A stretch of DNA of 51,291 nucleotides from Chitinophagaceae bacterium. GTDB lineage: Bacteria; Bacteroidota; Bacteroidia; Chitinophagales; Chitinophagaceae. The stretch spans positions 1-51,291 of the forward strand of contig JAICXX010000027.1 in NCBI GenBank assembly GCA_025934485.1, in the 5' to 3' direction. The notes beneath the pieces were generated by a model, which did not search any database, was not told the DNA's origin, and worked only from the letters and a program-made list of their open reading frames with translations. The translations under genes and the position numbers were made by a program. Below are positions 41,036-49,694 of the stretch, one piece after another. Position 1 is the stretch's first letter; each line of letters opens with the position of its first letter.

Positions 41036-41664
41036 TAGATAGTTGACTTTTTTGGGTGCCCGACGCTTCCGCCGGCTTTTAAGTTCATTTTATATTCCCT
41101 CCGCAGCAAATGGCCCGGAACGATATAGCCCAGCAGGACGGCCGCGGCCATGAGCAACATATTTGTCTGGAAATCGACAAAGGTCGTCACGATGGCCAGC
41201 GCCCAGCAGGTAGCGGCTCCCCAGATCAAAGGGACAAATTTAAGCAGCCTGCCGGTGAGAAAACACCCTACGGAATAAAGCAGGATAAAAAAAGTATAGC
41301 AATTTTCCCAGCCGCCGCGCCGGAAGAAGGCAAAGGCGATCAGCGTCTGTACGATCAGGATGCAGATCCAGATATTGGCGAAACCTTCGTCTACATACGT
41401 CCGTACTGTTCGGGTCTTTTGTCTGGCCGTGCGGATAATGGAAACAACGAACCCAATGGACATCAGCGACCAGGCGGCGCCATGGGCGTTTGTCTGCACG
41501 ATCACGTAGAGCACATACTGTAGCAGCGCGGCGATGAAGACCAGCCAGCCCCACAAGAGGAAGAAGAAGCTATTGTCGGCGACAGAGCTCCTTGTCTTTT
41601 GGATCATCGTCTGGATCACCTGGAGGCTTTGCTCCGGTGAAAAGGGTTCTGCGTTGTTTTCCAT
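41035..41664 (-). CDS. Integral membrane protein, paralogue A of a tandem pair
   Basis: A 209-residue unknown membrane protein with about five helices, homologous over its length to paralogue B: EQSLQVIQTMIQKTRSSVAD at the N-terminus, five hydrophobic segments, and a basic C-terminus (REYKMNLKAGG). No catalytic motif is visible. The two could form a heteromeric membrane complex. Located in the TonB operon between the tetratricopeptide protein and paralogue B. Confidence 0.75.
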   Translation of the reverse strand: MENNAEPFSPEQSLQVIQTMIQKTRSSVADNSFFFLLWGWLVFIAALLQYVLYVIVQTNAHGAAWSLMSIGFVVSIIRTARQKTRTVRTYVDEGFANIWICILIVQTLIAFAFFRRGGWENCYTFFILLYSVGCFLTGRLLKFVPLIWGAATCWALAIVTTFVDFQTNMLLMAAAVLLGYIVPGHLLRREYKMNLKAGGSVGHPKKSTI

Positions 41665-41681
41665 TTTCGAAAGTTAAGAAG

Positions 41682-41704
41682 CCCGGGCCGGATTGCGGCC
41701 CGGG
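41682..41704 (-). terminator. GC-rich hairpin in the TonB operon
   Basis: CCCGGGCC and GGCCCGGG with a 7-base loop, between the tetratricopeptide gene and paralogue A. Followed on the minus strand by a weakly T-rich stretch (CTTCTTAAC); possibly a partial terminator or a stability element. Confidence 0.45.
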
Positions 41705-41746
41705 TAGTCCATTAGTTATTGACATCGATGAGCCTCTGCGCCGGGT

Positions 41747-42379
41747 CTATTGACATTGCGCCAGCATGTTTTCCGCCTGTTTTTCGCCCCAGGTAGGATA
41801 TAGCGGGTTGGGTTGCGCGCTTTTGTAAAGGGCAATGGATTTCTCGAACAACGGTTTTGCCTTGTCTTTACCACCCCCATACTGCGTCGGTGTGCCGAAG
41901 AGGCTCATGGCCTGAAGATAGTACAGCCGCGGATTGTTGGGATCCAGTTCGAGGCCTTTCTGCAGAGCGGCGGCGGCATCCTTGCCATTGGTTGACCAGC
42001 GGGTCTGAGGGTCTACCAGCATTTGCTGCGTAGCGGCCATATTCTCTATCGCATAGGTCTCGGAGTTCTTTTCGATGGCTTCCGCCTTGGCGAGATAGGC
42101 ATTGATCTTTTGGGCATTGGCGTCCTTATCCGTGGTGGCAGGCATCCAGCCGATCCAGGTTTGCGCCAGCGCGGCATAGTAATATGGGAGCCATTGGGTT
42201 TTTTCCGCATCCCCGATACGGTCAAAGGTGCTGGCCAGGCTCAGCAGCTGGTCCACGGATTTGGCAGAATCGAGCAGCGCAATGTTCTTCGTCATGGCCT
42301 CGGTGTACTTGGCACTTTGAGCGCCTGCAGTCATCGAGATCAGCAGGGCGATGGCGCCGGCGAAAAGAGTCTTTTGCAT
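41747..42379 (-). CDS. Exported tetratricopeptide-like protein
   Basis: A 210-residue protein with a signal peptide (TLFAGAIALLISMTAGAQ). The helical body carries TPR-like repeats, most clearly DAAAALQKGLELDPNNPRLYYLQAM (split at about residues 134-158) and KAKPLFEKSIALYKSA. Its function is unknown; such small periplasmic TPR proteins accompany TonB-dependent receptors in this phylum. It follows the receptor gene by 42 bases, with a hairpin in the gap. Confidence 0.78.
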   Translation of the reverse strand: MQKTLFAGAIALLISMTAGAQSAKYTEAMTKNIALLDSAKSVDQLLSLASTFDRIGDAEKTQWLPYYYAALAQTWIGWMPATTDKDANAQKINAYLAKAEAIEKNSETYAIENMAATQQMLVDPQTRWSTNGKDAAAALQKGLELDPNNPRLYYLQAMSLFGTPTQYGGGKDKAKPLFEKSIALYKSAQPNPLYPTWGEKQAENMLAQCQ

Positions 42380-42396
42380 AGTTGTAGTTTTTGCAT

Positions 42397-42417
42397 GGCG
42401 GCCCCGGAGGGGCCGCC
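42397..42417 (-). other. Hairpin between the TonB receptor and tetratricopeptide genes
   Basis: Perfect 9-bp stem GGCGGCCCC/GGGGCCGCC with a 3-base loop. No T-run; it probably shapes relative expression or RNA stability within the operon rather than ending transcription. Confidence 0.5.
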
Positions 42418-42421
42418 TGGT

Positions 42422-44680
42422 TTATAGATTGTTATTGATTGCATCTTGCGAGCGGTCGACACCCCAGCTTAGGAAACAGCCGATGAAATAGAACCGGTTG
42501 GCAGGTGGGGTGATCGCTTGTTTATAGAGACCGCTATAGGAAAAATTATAGCCATAGACCTGGCTGGAGCCCAGCACATTGCTCACGCTGGCAAAAAGAA
42601 CGACGAAGGTCCTGGCCTTTGTATTGCTGAAAGACGGCACATATTCCGCACTAAGGTTAAAACTATTGTAATCCTTGGTCTTGCCCTGCTCGGCAAGATC
42701 GAATTTCGGACCTTCCTGAAGGAAGTAATAGTAGGGCCTGCCGGTAGCAAAGCTGTAGGTGGCATTGATGCCCGACTTGAGCTTGGTGAAGAAGCGTTTC
42801 AACACCACCGAGGCGGTATGCGTAGCGGCGAAATTGGGCATCAGCTGCTCGGTATAATTCAGGTAATTGCGCTTGGTGTCCAGATAGGAATAGCTGATCC
42901 AGTAATCGAAATTCTTGATGCTTTTCTTGTCCCGCCAGAACAGCTCGAAACCCTTGGCATAGCCGCTGCCGCTGTTATTATAGGTCGAATAGAAATAGTT
43001 GATGGGGACCGTTTTGATCAGGTCTTCGTATTTCTTGTAGTAGGCCTCGACCCGAAAGATCCGGTCCTTCGTCATCTTCTGGTAATTGATAATATAGTGC
43101 GTCGCCCTGGTAAACCCTACATTCGTCGTATAGAAGAGCTGGCTATTCTCAGGCTTTTGATAGAATACACCGTAGGCCAGGGAGACCTGGGCTTCGGGGC
43201 CTGTGCGGTAGGCCAGCGAGATGCGGGGTGCCAGATCGCTCCGGTCTATCACGCTGGAATGCTCGTACCGTACGCCCACCTTAGCCGCCAGGGCATTGGT
43301 GAGATAGATGTCGGATTCGGCGAAAAGCGAGTTGAAATTATCCTTGAATTTGAATAGTGTGTCACTGCCGAATTCGGGATTACGGTATCTCTGGTAGTTA
43401 TACGAATACCAATATTCGCTGCCGAAACGGATAGCGCTAAGGGTGCCGAGCTTTTTGTCGAAGACGGCACGCACCTGCGAAAGATCCTGACGCTGATCGA
43501 TACTGAAGACCTTGAAATTCATCCAGAAGGTGGAATCGCTGAAGGACTCCGGCTGGTTGGTCATGCTTTCGACCTTCTGGCCGAGATTGTCGAGGTTGGT
43601 GCTATAGCTGGCGCCGAGATCCATCTTCCAGCCGCTACCGATATAGTCCCTCCAGCTGAGGTTGTTGTACCAGTTGTGGTTGGTAAGCCCAAAGGCGTCC
43701 TTCTTAGTGAGGCTGTCCCAGTCCTGCCGGCGAATCCCCAGAGTATTATAGGCGAAGGTGGTGTAGTATTTGATCATGCCCCCGCTTTTGGTTCGAATAC
43801 GAAAGTTCGCGTCCGCATTATGATATTGCGGCATATGAAAATAGTCCACGTCCTGGGGCACAGTCTTGAAATAGGCATAGGCATTCACATAGTTATAACT
43901 AAATCCGTATGATGATTGTTTGTCTTTGGCCAGCTGCTGGGTGCCCAGGCCTACCACCAGGGGGGAAATGGTAGCATCGATCTCCGATTTCTCCGGCAGA
44001 TCGATGGATTCCAGAAGAACGACGGAAGACAGCGCTTGTCCATACAGTGCGGAATAGCCGCCGGTGCTGAATACCGTACCTTTAAAAAGAAAGGGCGAGA
44101 ACCGGCCACGCTGAGCGATATCCGGTACGCTGGTATAATAAGGATTGTTCACCAGCGTGCCATCGATATATTGCTTGGCTTCATAGCCGGCGCCGCCACG
44201 GACGAAGAGCCCCTCCTGCTCGCCGATCTGCTGTGCGCCGGGCAGGGTCTTGAGGGCGGCGGTGATGTCGGCATTGGAGCCTGCAGTGGTGGCCACATCC
44301 AGCGAGCTGAGGACCGCGCCGCGTTTGGCGTCACCGGCCGTAAAGGAGCCCGCCGTTATGGTGACGGCCTTGAGCTCGCTCAGCGCTTCTTTTAGCACGA
44401 TATGCAGGGTTATAGGTGTCCCGTTCAGGGTGATAGGTTGTTCGACCGTGTTATACCCGATGTTGGAGACCAAAAGAGTAAAGTTGCCCTTGTCGGACGC
44501 CATGAAGTGAAAGTTACCCAGGGAATCGACGGTGGCGCCGTCATAGGAGCCTTTAATCGTAATGGAGGCTCCCCGTATCGGGTGGCCTTTGCCGTCTTTG
44601 ACGGTACCGGTGATGCGCGTCTGTGCGTTGAGCCAGCCGGTGAGAAGGACTAAGGCAGAAAGTATGATTGGTGTCTTCAT
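42422..44680 (-). CDS. TonB-dependent outer-membrane receptor
   Basis: A 752-residue receptor that imports a substrate across the outer membrane using TonB energy. Order of domains: signal peptide (ILSALVLLTGWLNAQ); a carboxypeptidase-regulatory-like domain (about residues 20-100, KDGKGHPIRGASITIKG, FTLLVSNIGYNT); a plug (about 105-215, ADITAALKTLPGAQQIGEQ, GLFVRGGAGYEAKQYIDG, STGGYSALYGQALSSV); then a beta-barrel to the end. There is no SusD partner, so a polysaccharide system is unlikely; iron or another small ligand is possible. First gene of the operon ending in the winged-helix regulator. Confidence 0.92.
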   Translation of the reverse strand: MKTPIILSALVLLTGWLNAQTRITGTVKDGKGHPIRGASITIKGSYDGATVDSLGNFHFMASDKGNFTLLVSNIGYNTVEQPITLNGTPITLHIVLKEALSELKAVTITAGSFTAGDAKRGAVLSSLDVATTAGSNADITAALKTLPGAQQIGEQEGLFVRGGAGYEAKQYIDGTLVNNPYYTSVPDIAQRGRFSPFLFKGTVFSTGGYSALYGQALSSVVLLESIDLPEKSEIDATISPLVVGLGTQQLAKDKQSSYGFSYNYVNAYAYFKTVPQDVDYFHMPQYHNADANFRIRTKSGGMIKYYTTFAYNTLGIRRQDWDSLTKKDAFGLTNHNWYNNLSWRDYIGSGWKMDLGASYSTNLDNLGQKVESMTNQPESFSDSTFWMNFKVFSIDQRQDLSQVRAVFDKKLGTLSAIRFGSEYWYSYNYQRYRNPEFGSDTLFKFKDNFNSLFAESDIYLTNALAAKVGVRYEHSSVIDRSDLAPRISLAYRTGPEAQVSLAYGVFYQKPENSQLFYTTNVGFTRATHYIINYQKMTKDRIFRVEAYYKKYEDLIKTVPINYFYSTYNNSGSGYAKGFELFWRDKKSIKNFDYWISYSYLDTKRNYLNYTEQLMPNFAATHTASVVLKRFFTKLKSGINATYSFATGRPYYYFLQEGPKFDLAEQGKTKDYNSFNLSAEYVPSFSNTKARTFVVLFASVSNVLGSSQVYGYNFSYSGLYKQAITPPANRFYFIGCFLSWGVDRSQDAINNNL

Positions 44681-44699
44681 TTTTTCCTATTTGCTTCGG

Positions 44700-44731
44700 C
44701 TAAGATAGTTTGGTTTATTTTATAAACCAAA
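44700..44731 (-). promoter_or_regulatory. Promoter of the TonB-receptor operon
   Basis: On the minus strand TTTG (44731-44728), a 20-base spacer and TATCTTAG (44707-44700, one mismatch to TAnnTTTG) lie 20 bases upstream of the receptor ATG. Confidence 0.55.
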
Positions 44732-44733
44732 CT
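44707..44733. promoter_or_regulatory. Perfect palindrome, putative operator
   Basis: AGTTTGGTTTA and TAAACCAAACT, 11-bp perfect arms with a 5-base centre. It fills the space between the -33 and -7 elements of the TonB-operon promoter, where a bound dimeric repressor would block polymerase. The operon's own winged-helix protein is the natural candidate. Confidence 0.6.
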
Positions 44734-44810
44734 AAAATATAAAATACTTTATAATTCTCGGTTAGCGGCGGCAAAACGGCGGCGAGCGTCAGTTGGAGGC
44801 AGGTGGGCAT

Positions 44811-44839
44811 AAAAAAAGCCAGGCTTAGACAAGCCCGGC
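44811..44839 (-). terminator. Minus-strand intrinsic terminator with no assigned gene
   Basis: On the minus strand GCCGGGCTT-GTCT-AAGCCTGGC (one G-U pair) is followed by seven T. The pairing is better on this strand than on the other, where A-C would mismatch. No coding gene precedes it within 370 bases. Confidence 0.7.
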
Positions 44840-45207
44840 GGTTGTTGATCGTACCCTTTAAAACTAAAATCTTCGAGTTATTTTATAATCTTTCAATATG
44901 TTGGACAACTTCTTGATCCTTCCCGGCGACGCGGCTAAGGACAAGTGTTGCTACTAATGATAATCAGATGAATACGGGATAAACCGCGAAAGAGGAGTCG
45001 ATGTTTTCGGTACGGATCCCCTGGCGCTATAAAGCCCGGCTTAAATTTCCGCTACTGCACGGATAATAAGAAAAAAGAAAGGATTGGAAGTAAAATGTAA
45101 AGGATTGTTTTTCGGGAGCTTGGAGGGGTCGTCTCTGTGATGACGTTGTAAAGATTGCCAAAAGTTTTTAAATCTGCAAGTGTTTGTACCTATTTTTTAA
45201 AGAAAAA

Positions 45208-45247
45208 GGGCCGCACGAAAAAGCAAAAAATCGTGCGGCCCTTTTTT
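45208..45247. terminator. Bidirectional intrinsic terminator after atpA
   Basis: Perfect 11-bp stem GGGCCGCACGA/TCGTGCGGCCC with a 12-base A-rich loop. Six T follow on the plus strand and, reading the minus strand, five T. It probably ends the atp transcript. Confidence 0.88.
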
Positions 45248-45255
45248 CATAATGT

Positions 45256-45300
45256 CCAAACGCCGGCGATGCCGGCGTTTGGTGGGGGCCCCACCAAACG
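45256..45300. other. Two mutually exclusive 12-bp hairpins downstream of atpA
   Basis: CCAAACGCCGGC/GCCGGCGTTTGG (45256-45282, loop GAT) and CGTTTGGTGGGG/CCCCACCAAACG (45276-45300, one-base centre) share bases 45276-45282. Either can form, not both, giving an antiterminator-like choice just before the main terminator on the minus strand. Confidence 0.7.
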
Positions 45301-45328
45301 GGGCGGCCCCACTGGAGAAATACTCAAT

Positions 45329-46906
<1,578 letters not shown>

Positions 46907-46948
46907 AATTGTATTCTTTATTGTATTCTGATAGTTGTTGTAGGTCGT

Positions 46949-47515
46949 TTATCTGATCTTGTAAATAAAATCGTTGTTCTGGAATTGCTTCCTGATATTG
47001 TTCAGCTCATGAGCGATGCTACTGTCGACCATGCGGTCGCCGATCTCCAGGATGAACCCGCCGATGAGATCTTCACGTACCGCCGTGTCCAGCTCTATTG
47101 TATTTCCATTTTCGCCAGACTTGACCCTTTGCAGGATAGCTTGTTTTATATCTTCGCTCACCGGCACAGCCGTCGTAAGCTTGACGACTTGGATGTGTTT
47201 ATAGGCCTTATATTGGTCGATATATGCGGTGGCTATCTCGGGAAGATGCGATTCGCGTTCTTTGTTCAACAGCAACTTGATGAACGCGGTTGTAAGCGGG
47301 GATATCCTACCGCCAAGGACGGCGTCCAGGATCTTTCCTTTTTTATCTGGCTTTATCACCGGACTGCGCAGCAGGTTCGCGAATTCCCGGCTGCCCTTGC
47401 AGGTATCCTGCAGCAAAACCAAATCCTTATAAACATTCTCTATCTGCCCCTTCTCGATGGAGAGGTCCAGGATAGATTTGGCATAACGCGCCGCTAAGCG
47501 TGGATTGGGCATCAT
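46949..47515 (-). CDS. atpH: F-type ATP synthase subunit delta
   Basis: Connects the F1 head to the peripheral stalk. The 188-residue protein begins NPRLAARYAKSILDLSIEKG and ends with the conserved DLIGGFILEIGDRMVDSSI block, as in delta/OSCP. Two adjacent ATGs (47515 and 47512) are possible starts. It lies between atpF (3 bases away) and atpA (42 bases). Confidence 0.96.
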   Translation of the reverse strand: MMPNPRLAARYAKSILDLSIEKGQIENVYKDLVLLQDTCKGSREFANLLRSPVIKPDKKGKILDAVLGGRISPLTTAFIKLLLNKERESHLPEIATAYIDQYKAYKHIQVVKLTTAVPVSEDIKQAILQRVKSGENGNTIELDTAVREDLIGGFILEIGDRMVDSSIAHELNNIRKQFQNNDFIYKIR

Positions 47516-47518
47516 GAG

Positions 47519-48013
47519 TTAGTTCAATTTCACTTCGTTCGACAATTGACGGATGTAGGTCTCTTGCTCGCCTTTATTGGAGAGCTCGCGGCGCAGGATC
47601 TTCTCCGCAACTTCCACCACCAGGTTACCTACTTCGTTCTTTACCTCGGTGAGTGCCGCCATCTTCTGTTGTTCGATGGCCGCCCGTGCGTCGGCGATGA
47701 TCTTGTTCGCCTCTTCTTTAGCCTGCCCCTTGGCTTCATTGATCATCTTATCACGGGTCTCGCGCGCATCCTTGAGCAGCTGAGCCCTTTCTTCCCGGGC
47801 CTTGGCCAGGAGCGCTTCGTTCTCGTTCTTCATCTGGGCCATCTCGGCCTTGATCTTCTCGGCAGAGGCCAGGGATTCGGAAATGCCTTTCTCCCTTTCG
47901 TTGAGGGATTTAAGGATCGGTTTCCAGGCCGTCTTCCTAAGGATGATATACAGGACGACGAATGCCAGAAGATTCCAGAGAAATAAGCCTAAATCGGGTG
48001 TTAATAGATCCAT
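47519..48013 (-). CDS. atpF: F-type ATP synthase subunit b
   Basis: Peripheral-stalk subunit of Fo. The 164-residue protein has one N-terminal membrane helix (LGLFLWNLLAFVVLYIIL, about 8-25) and a long charged coiled coil (about 30-155: SLASAEKIKAEMAQMKNEN, KGQAKEEANKIIADAR). Usual length. It is separated from atpE by 128 bases holding an attenuator-like hairpin. Confidence 0.96.
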   Translation of the reverse strand: MDLLTPDLGLFLWNLLAFVVLYIILRKTAWKPILKSLNEREKGISESLASAEKIKAEMAQMKNENEALLAKAREERAQLLKDARETRDKMINEAKGQAKEEANKIIADARAAIEQQKMAALTEVKNEVGNLVVEVAEKILRRELSNKGEQETYIRQLSNEVKLN

Positions 48014-48075
48014 AAGAAAAATTTATAGCTTCAGTGTGCGTTTTTCCATTTGCCTTCGACCGGTCGCCTAAGGCT

Positions 48076-48115
48076 AAAAATACTGCATCCTCGGTCCTGT
48101 ACGTCGGATGCAGTA
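48076..48115 (-). terminator. Attenuator-like hairpin between atpE and atpF
   Basis: On the minus strand a perfect 10-bp stem TACTGCATCC/GGATGCAGTA with a 15-base loop is followed by TTTTT (48080-48076). Inside an operon this should act as a partial terminator or 3' stabiliser for the atpB-atpE segment. Confidence 0.65.
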
Positions 48116-48141
48116 CTATTTTTACGTGCGTCCCTGCCGCT

Positions 48142-48393
<252 letters not shown>

Positions 48394-48411
48394 TTATAAT
48401 GAAAAAAAAGT

Positions 48412-49533
48412 TTAAACAACCAGGGCATCTTCATGTCCTTCGGCATGTCCATGGCCCCCTTCGGAAGCCAGCGCGATGAACACGGCGGTAAGTGCAGCGA
48501 ATATGTAGGCCTGGATGAATGCGACCAGTATTTCGATCAGGTAAATAAACACGGCGAGGGCGATAAAGAAGGGGGACGTTCCCCAGCCCAACGCGGTATT
48601 CATGGCGCCAAAAATGAAGATAAGAATGATAAAGCTCAGGATGATGACGTGTCCCGAGATCATATTGGCAAAAAGACGGATGATCAGGGCGAATGGTTTC
48701 GTAAAGATGCCCAATATCTCCACCGGGATCATGATCGGCTTGACGCCGAGCGGAACGGGCGGGTTGGCGATATGTCCCCAATAGTGCCTGTTCGTGCTGA
48801 ACATGATCACGATAAATGCGACGATACCCAGCATCCCTGTAAATGCGATATTCCCAGGCACATTGGCGGTGCCCGGAATGAGTGCGATCAGGCTGTTGAT
48901 CAGAATAAAGAAGAAGATCGACAACAGCAATGGCATGTATTTCTCATAATTGTCTCCCAGGTTGGTCTTGGCGACATCGTCCCGGATAAACGTGATCACC
49001 GGCTCTACGGCATTCTGGAAACCCGTGGGGGCCGTTTTCACCCCCTGGCCTTTGGCATATTTTCCGGCGACATTGCTCATGATCCATATCAGCAGCAACA
49101 CGGAGATCAGCACCTGTACCGCGTTGCGGGTCAGCGACAGATCGTATACCTTTACGCTGGCATAAGACTCCGGTTTCCCGTCCGCATCCAAGGCATAGAT
49201 CTTACCGTTCTTGAAGATAGCCGGATCGAGCTTGTTCTCCTTGATATAGTCTTCTTCGAGCAGCCGGTAACCGTCATAGGTCTGTTCGCCATGTTCGAAG
49301 CGGGAAGACATGAATACCGACCAGCCCTTGTCTTTTGAATACACCATCACCGGCAGCGGGATGGTAACCGGCTTTTTATTGAGCGTAAAGAAATGAAATT
49401 CGTGAGCGTCGGAGATGTGCTCCAAAATCTGGCTGGAAGGGTTCCAATCCCCGGCATAAGACACATTAGAAAAAAGTATACTAAAAAGGCTGAAAGCCGC
49501 GACCAATAACGATTTGAACCTCCTAGATACCAT
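48412..49533 (-). CDS. atpB: F-type ATP synthase subunit a, with exported N-terminal extension
   Basis: Membrane subunit forming the ion channel against the c ring. The 373-residue protein is longer than the usual 250 or so: a signal-like segment (SLLVAAFSLFSILFSNVSYA) and about 110 residues of extracytoplasmic sequence (HEFHFFTLNKKPVTIPLPV) precede the membrane core, as is common in Bacteroidota. The essential arginine is in FALIIRLFANMISGH. The C-terminal tail is His/Glu-rich (GGHGHAEGHED). It is the first gene of the operon; AGAAGG lies just upstream of its ATG. Confidence 0.96.
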   Translation of the reverse strand: MVSRRFKSLLVAAFSLFSILFSNVSYAGDWNPSSQILEHISDAHEFHFFTLNKKPVTIPLPVMVYSKDKGWSVFMSSRFEHGEQTYDGYRLLEEDYIKENKLDPAIFKNGKIYALDADGKPESYASVKVYDLSLTRNAVQVLISVLLLIWIMSNVAGKYAKGQGVKTAPTGFQNAVEPVITFIRDDVAKTNLGDNYEKYMPLLLSIFFFILINSLIALIPGTANVPGNIAFTGMLGIVAFIVIMFSTNRHYWGHIANPPVPLGVKPIMIPVEILGIFTKPFALIIRLFANMISGHVIILSFIILIFIFGAMNTALGWGTSPFFIALAVFIYLIEILVAFIQAYIFAALTAVFIALASEGGHGHAEGHEDALVV

Positions 49534-49553
49534 ACCTTCTCAAAAATTTGCTG

Positions 49554-49561
49554 CAAAGATA
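49554..49561 (-). promoter_or_regulatory. Putative -7 element of the atp operon promoter
   Basis: On the minus strand TATCTTTG (49561-49554) is an exact TAnnTTTG match 20 bases before the atpB ATG. No clear -33 TTG is present; TTCTTTTC lies about 20-27 bases upstream. Confidence 0.55.
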
Positions 49562-49694
49562 GGGGGGGAGGGCCAGAATATGAAAAGAACATTAAAAAAA
49601 GGTTAGACACGTGAGATGGATCGATCCGGTCACAAACACATCGGATATGATCTGGTGCTGGGCGCACTGATCTTCAGTGATTTGAAATGTGTTT

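Larger units (their letters stand above)
44681..45328. other. Long intergenic region between atpA and the TonB operon
   Basis: About 650 bases with no protein gene I can support. From right to left (minus direction) it holds the atp 3' hairpins (45256-45300), a bidirectional terminator (45208-45247), about 370 bases of unexplained sequence, a second minus-strand terminator (44811-44839) and the TonB promoter/operator (44700-44733). A 19-codon plus-strand ORF at 44899 (MLDNFLILPGDAAKDK) is probably chance. Confidence 0.6.

Noticed and set aside
44899..44958. 19-codon plus-strand ORF in the atp/TonB intergenic region
   Set aside because: Too short, no recognisable promoter or ribosome site, and no neighbours to support it.
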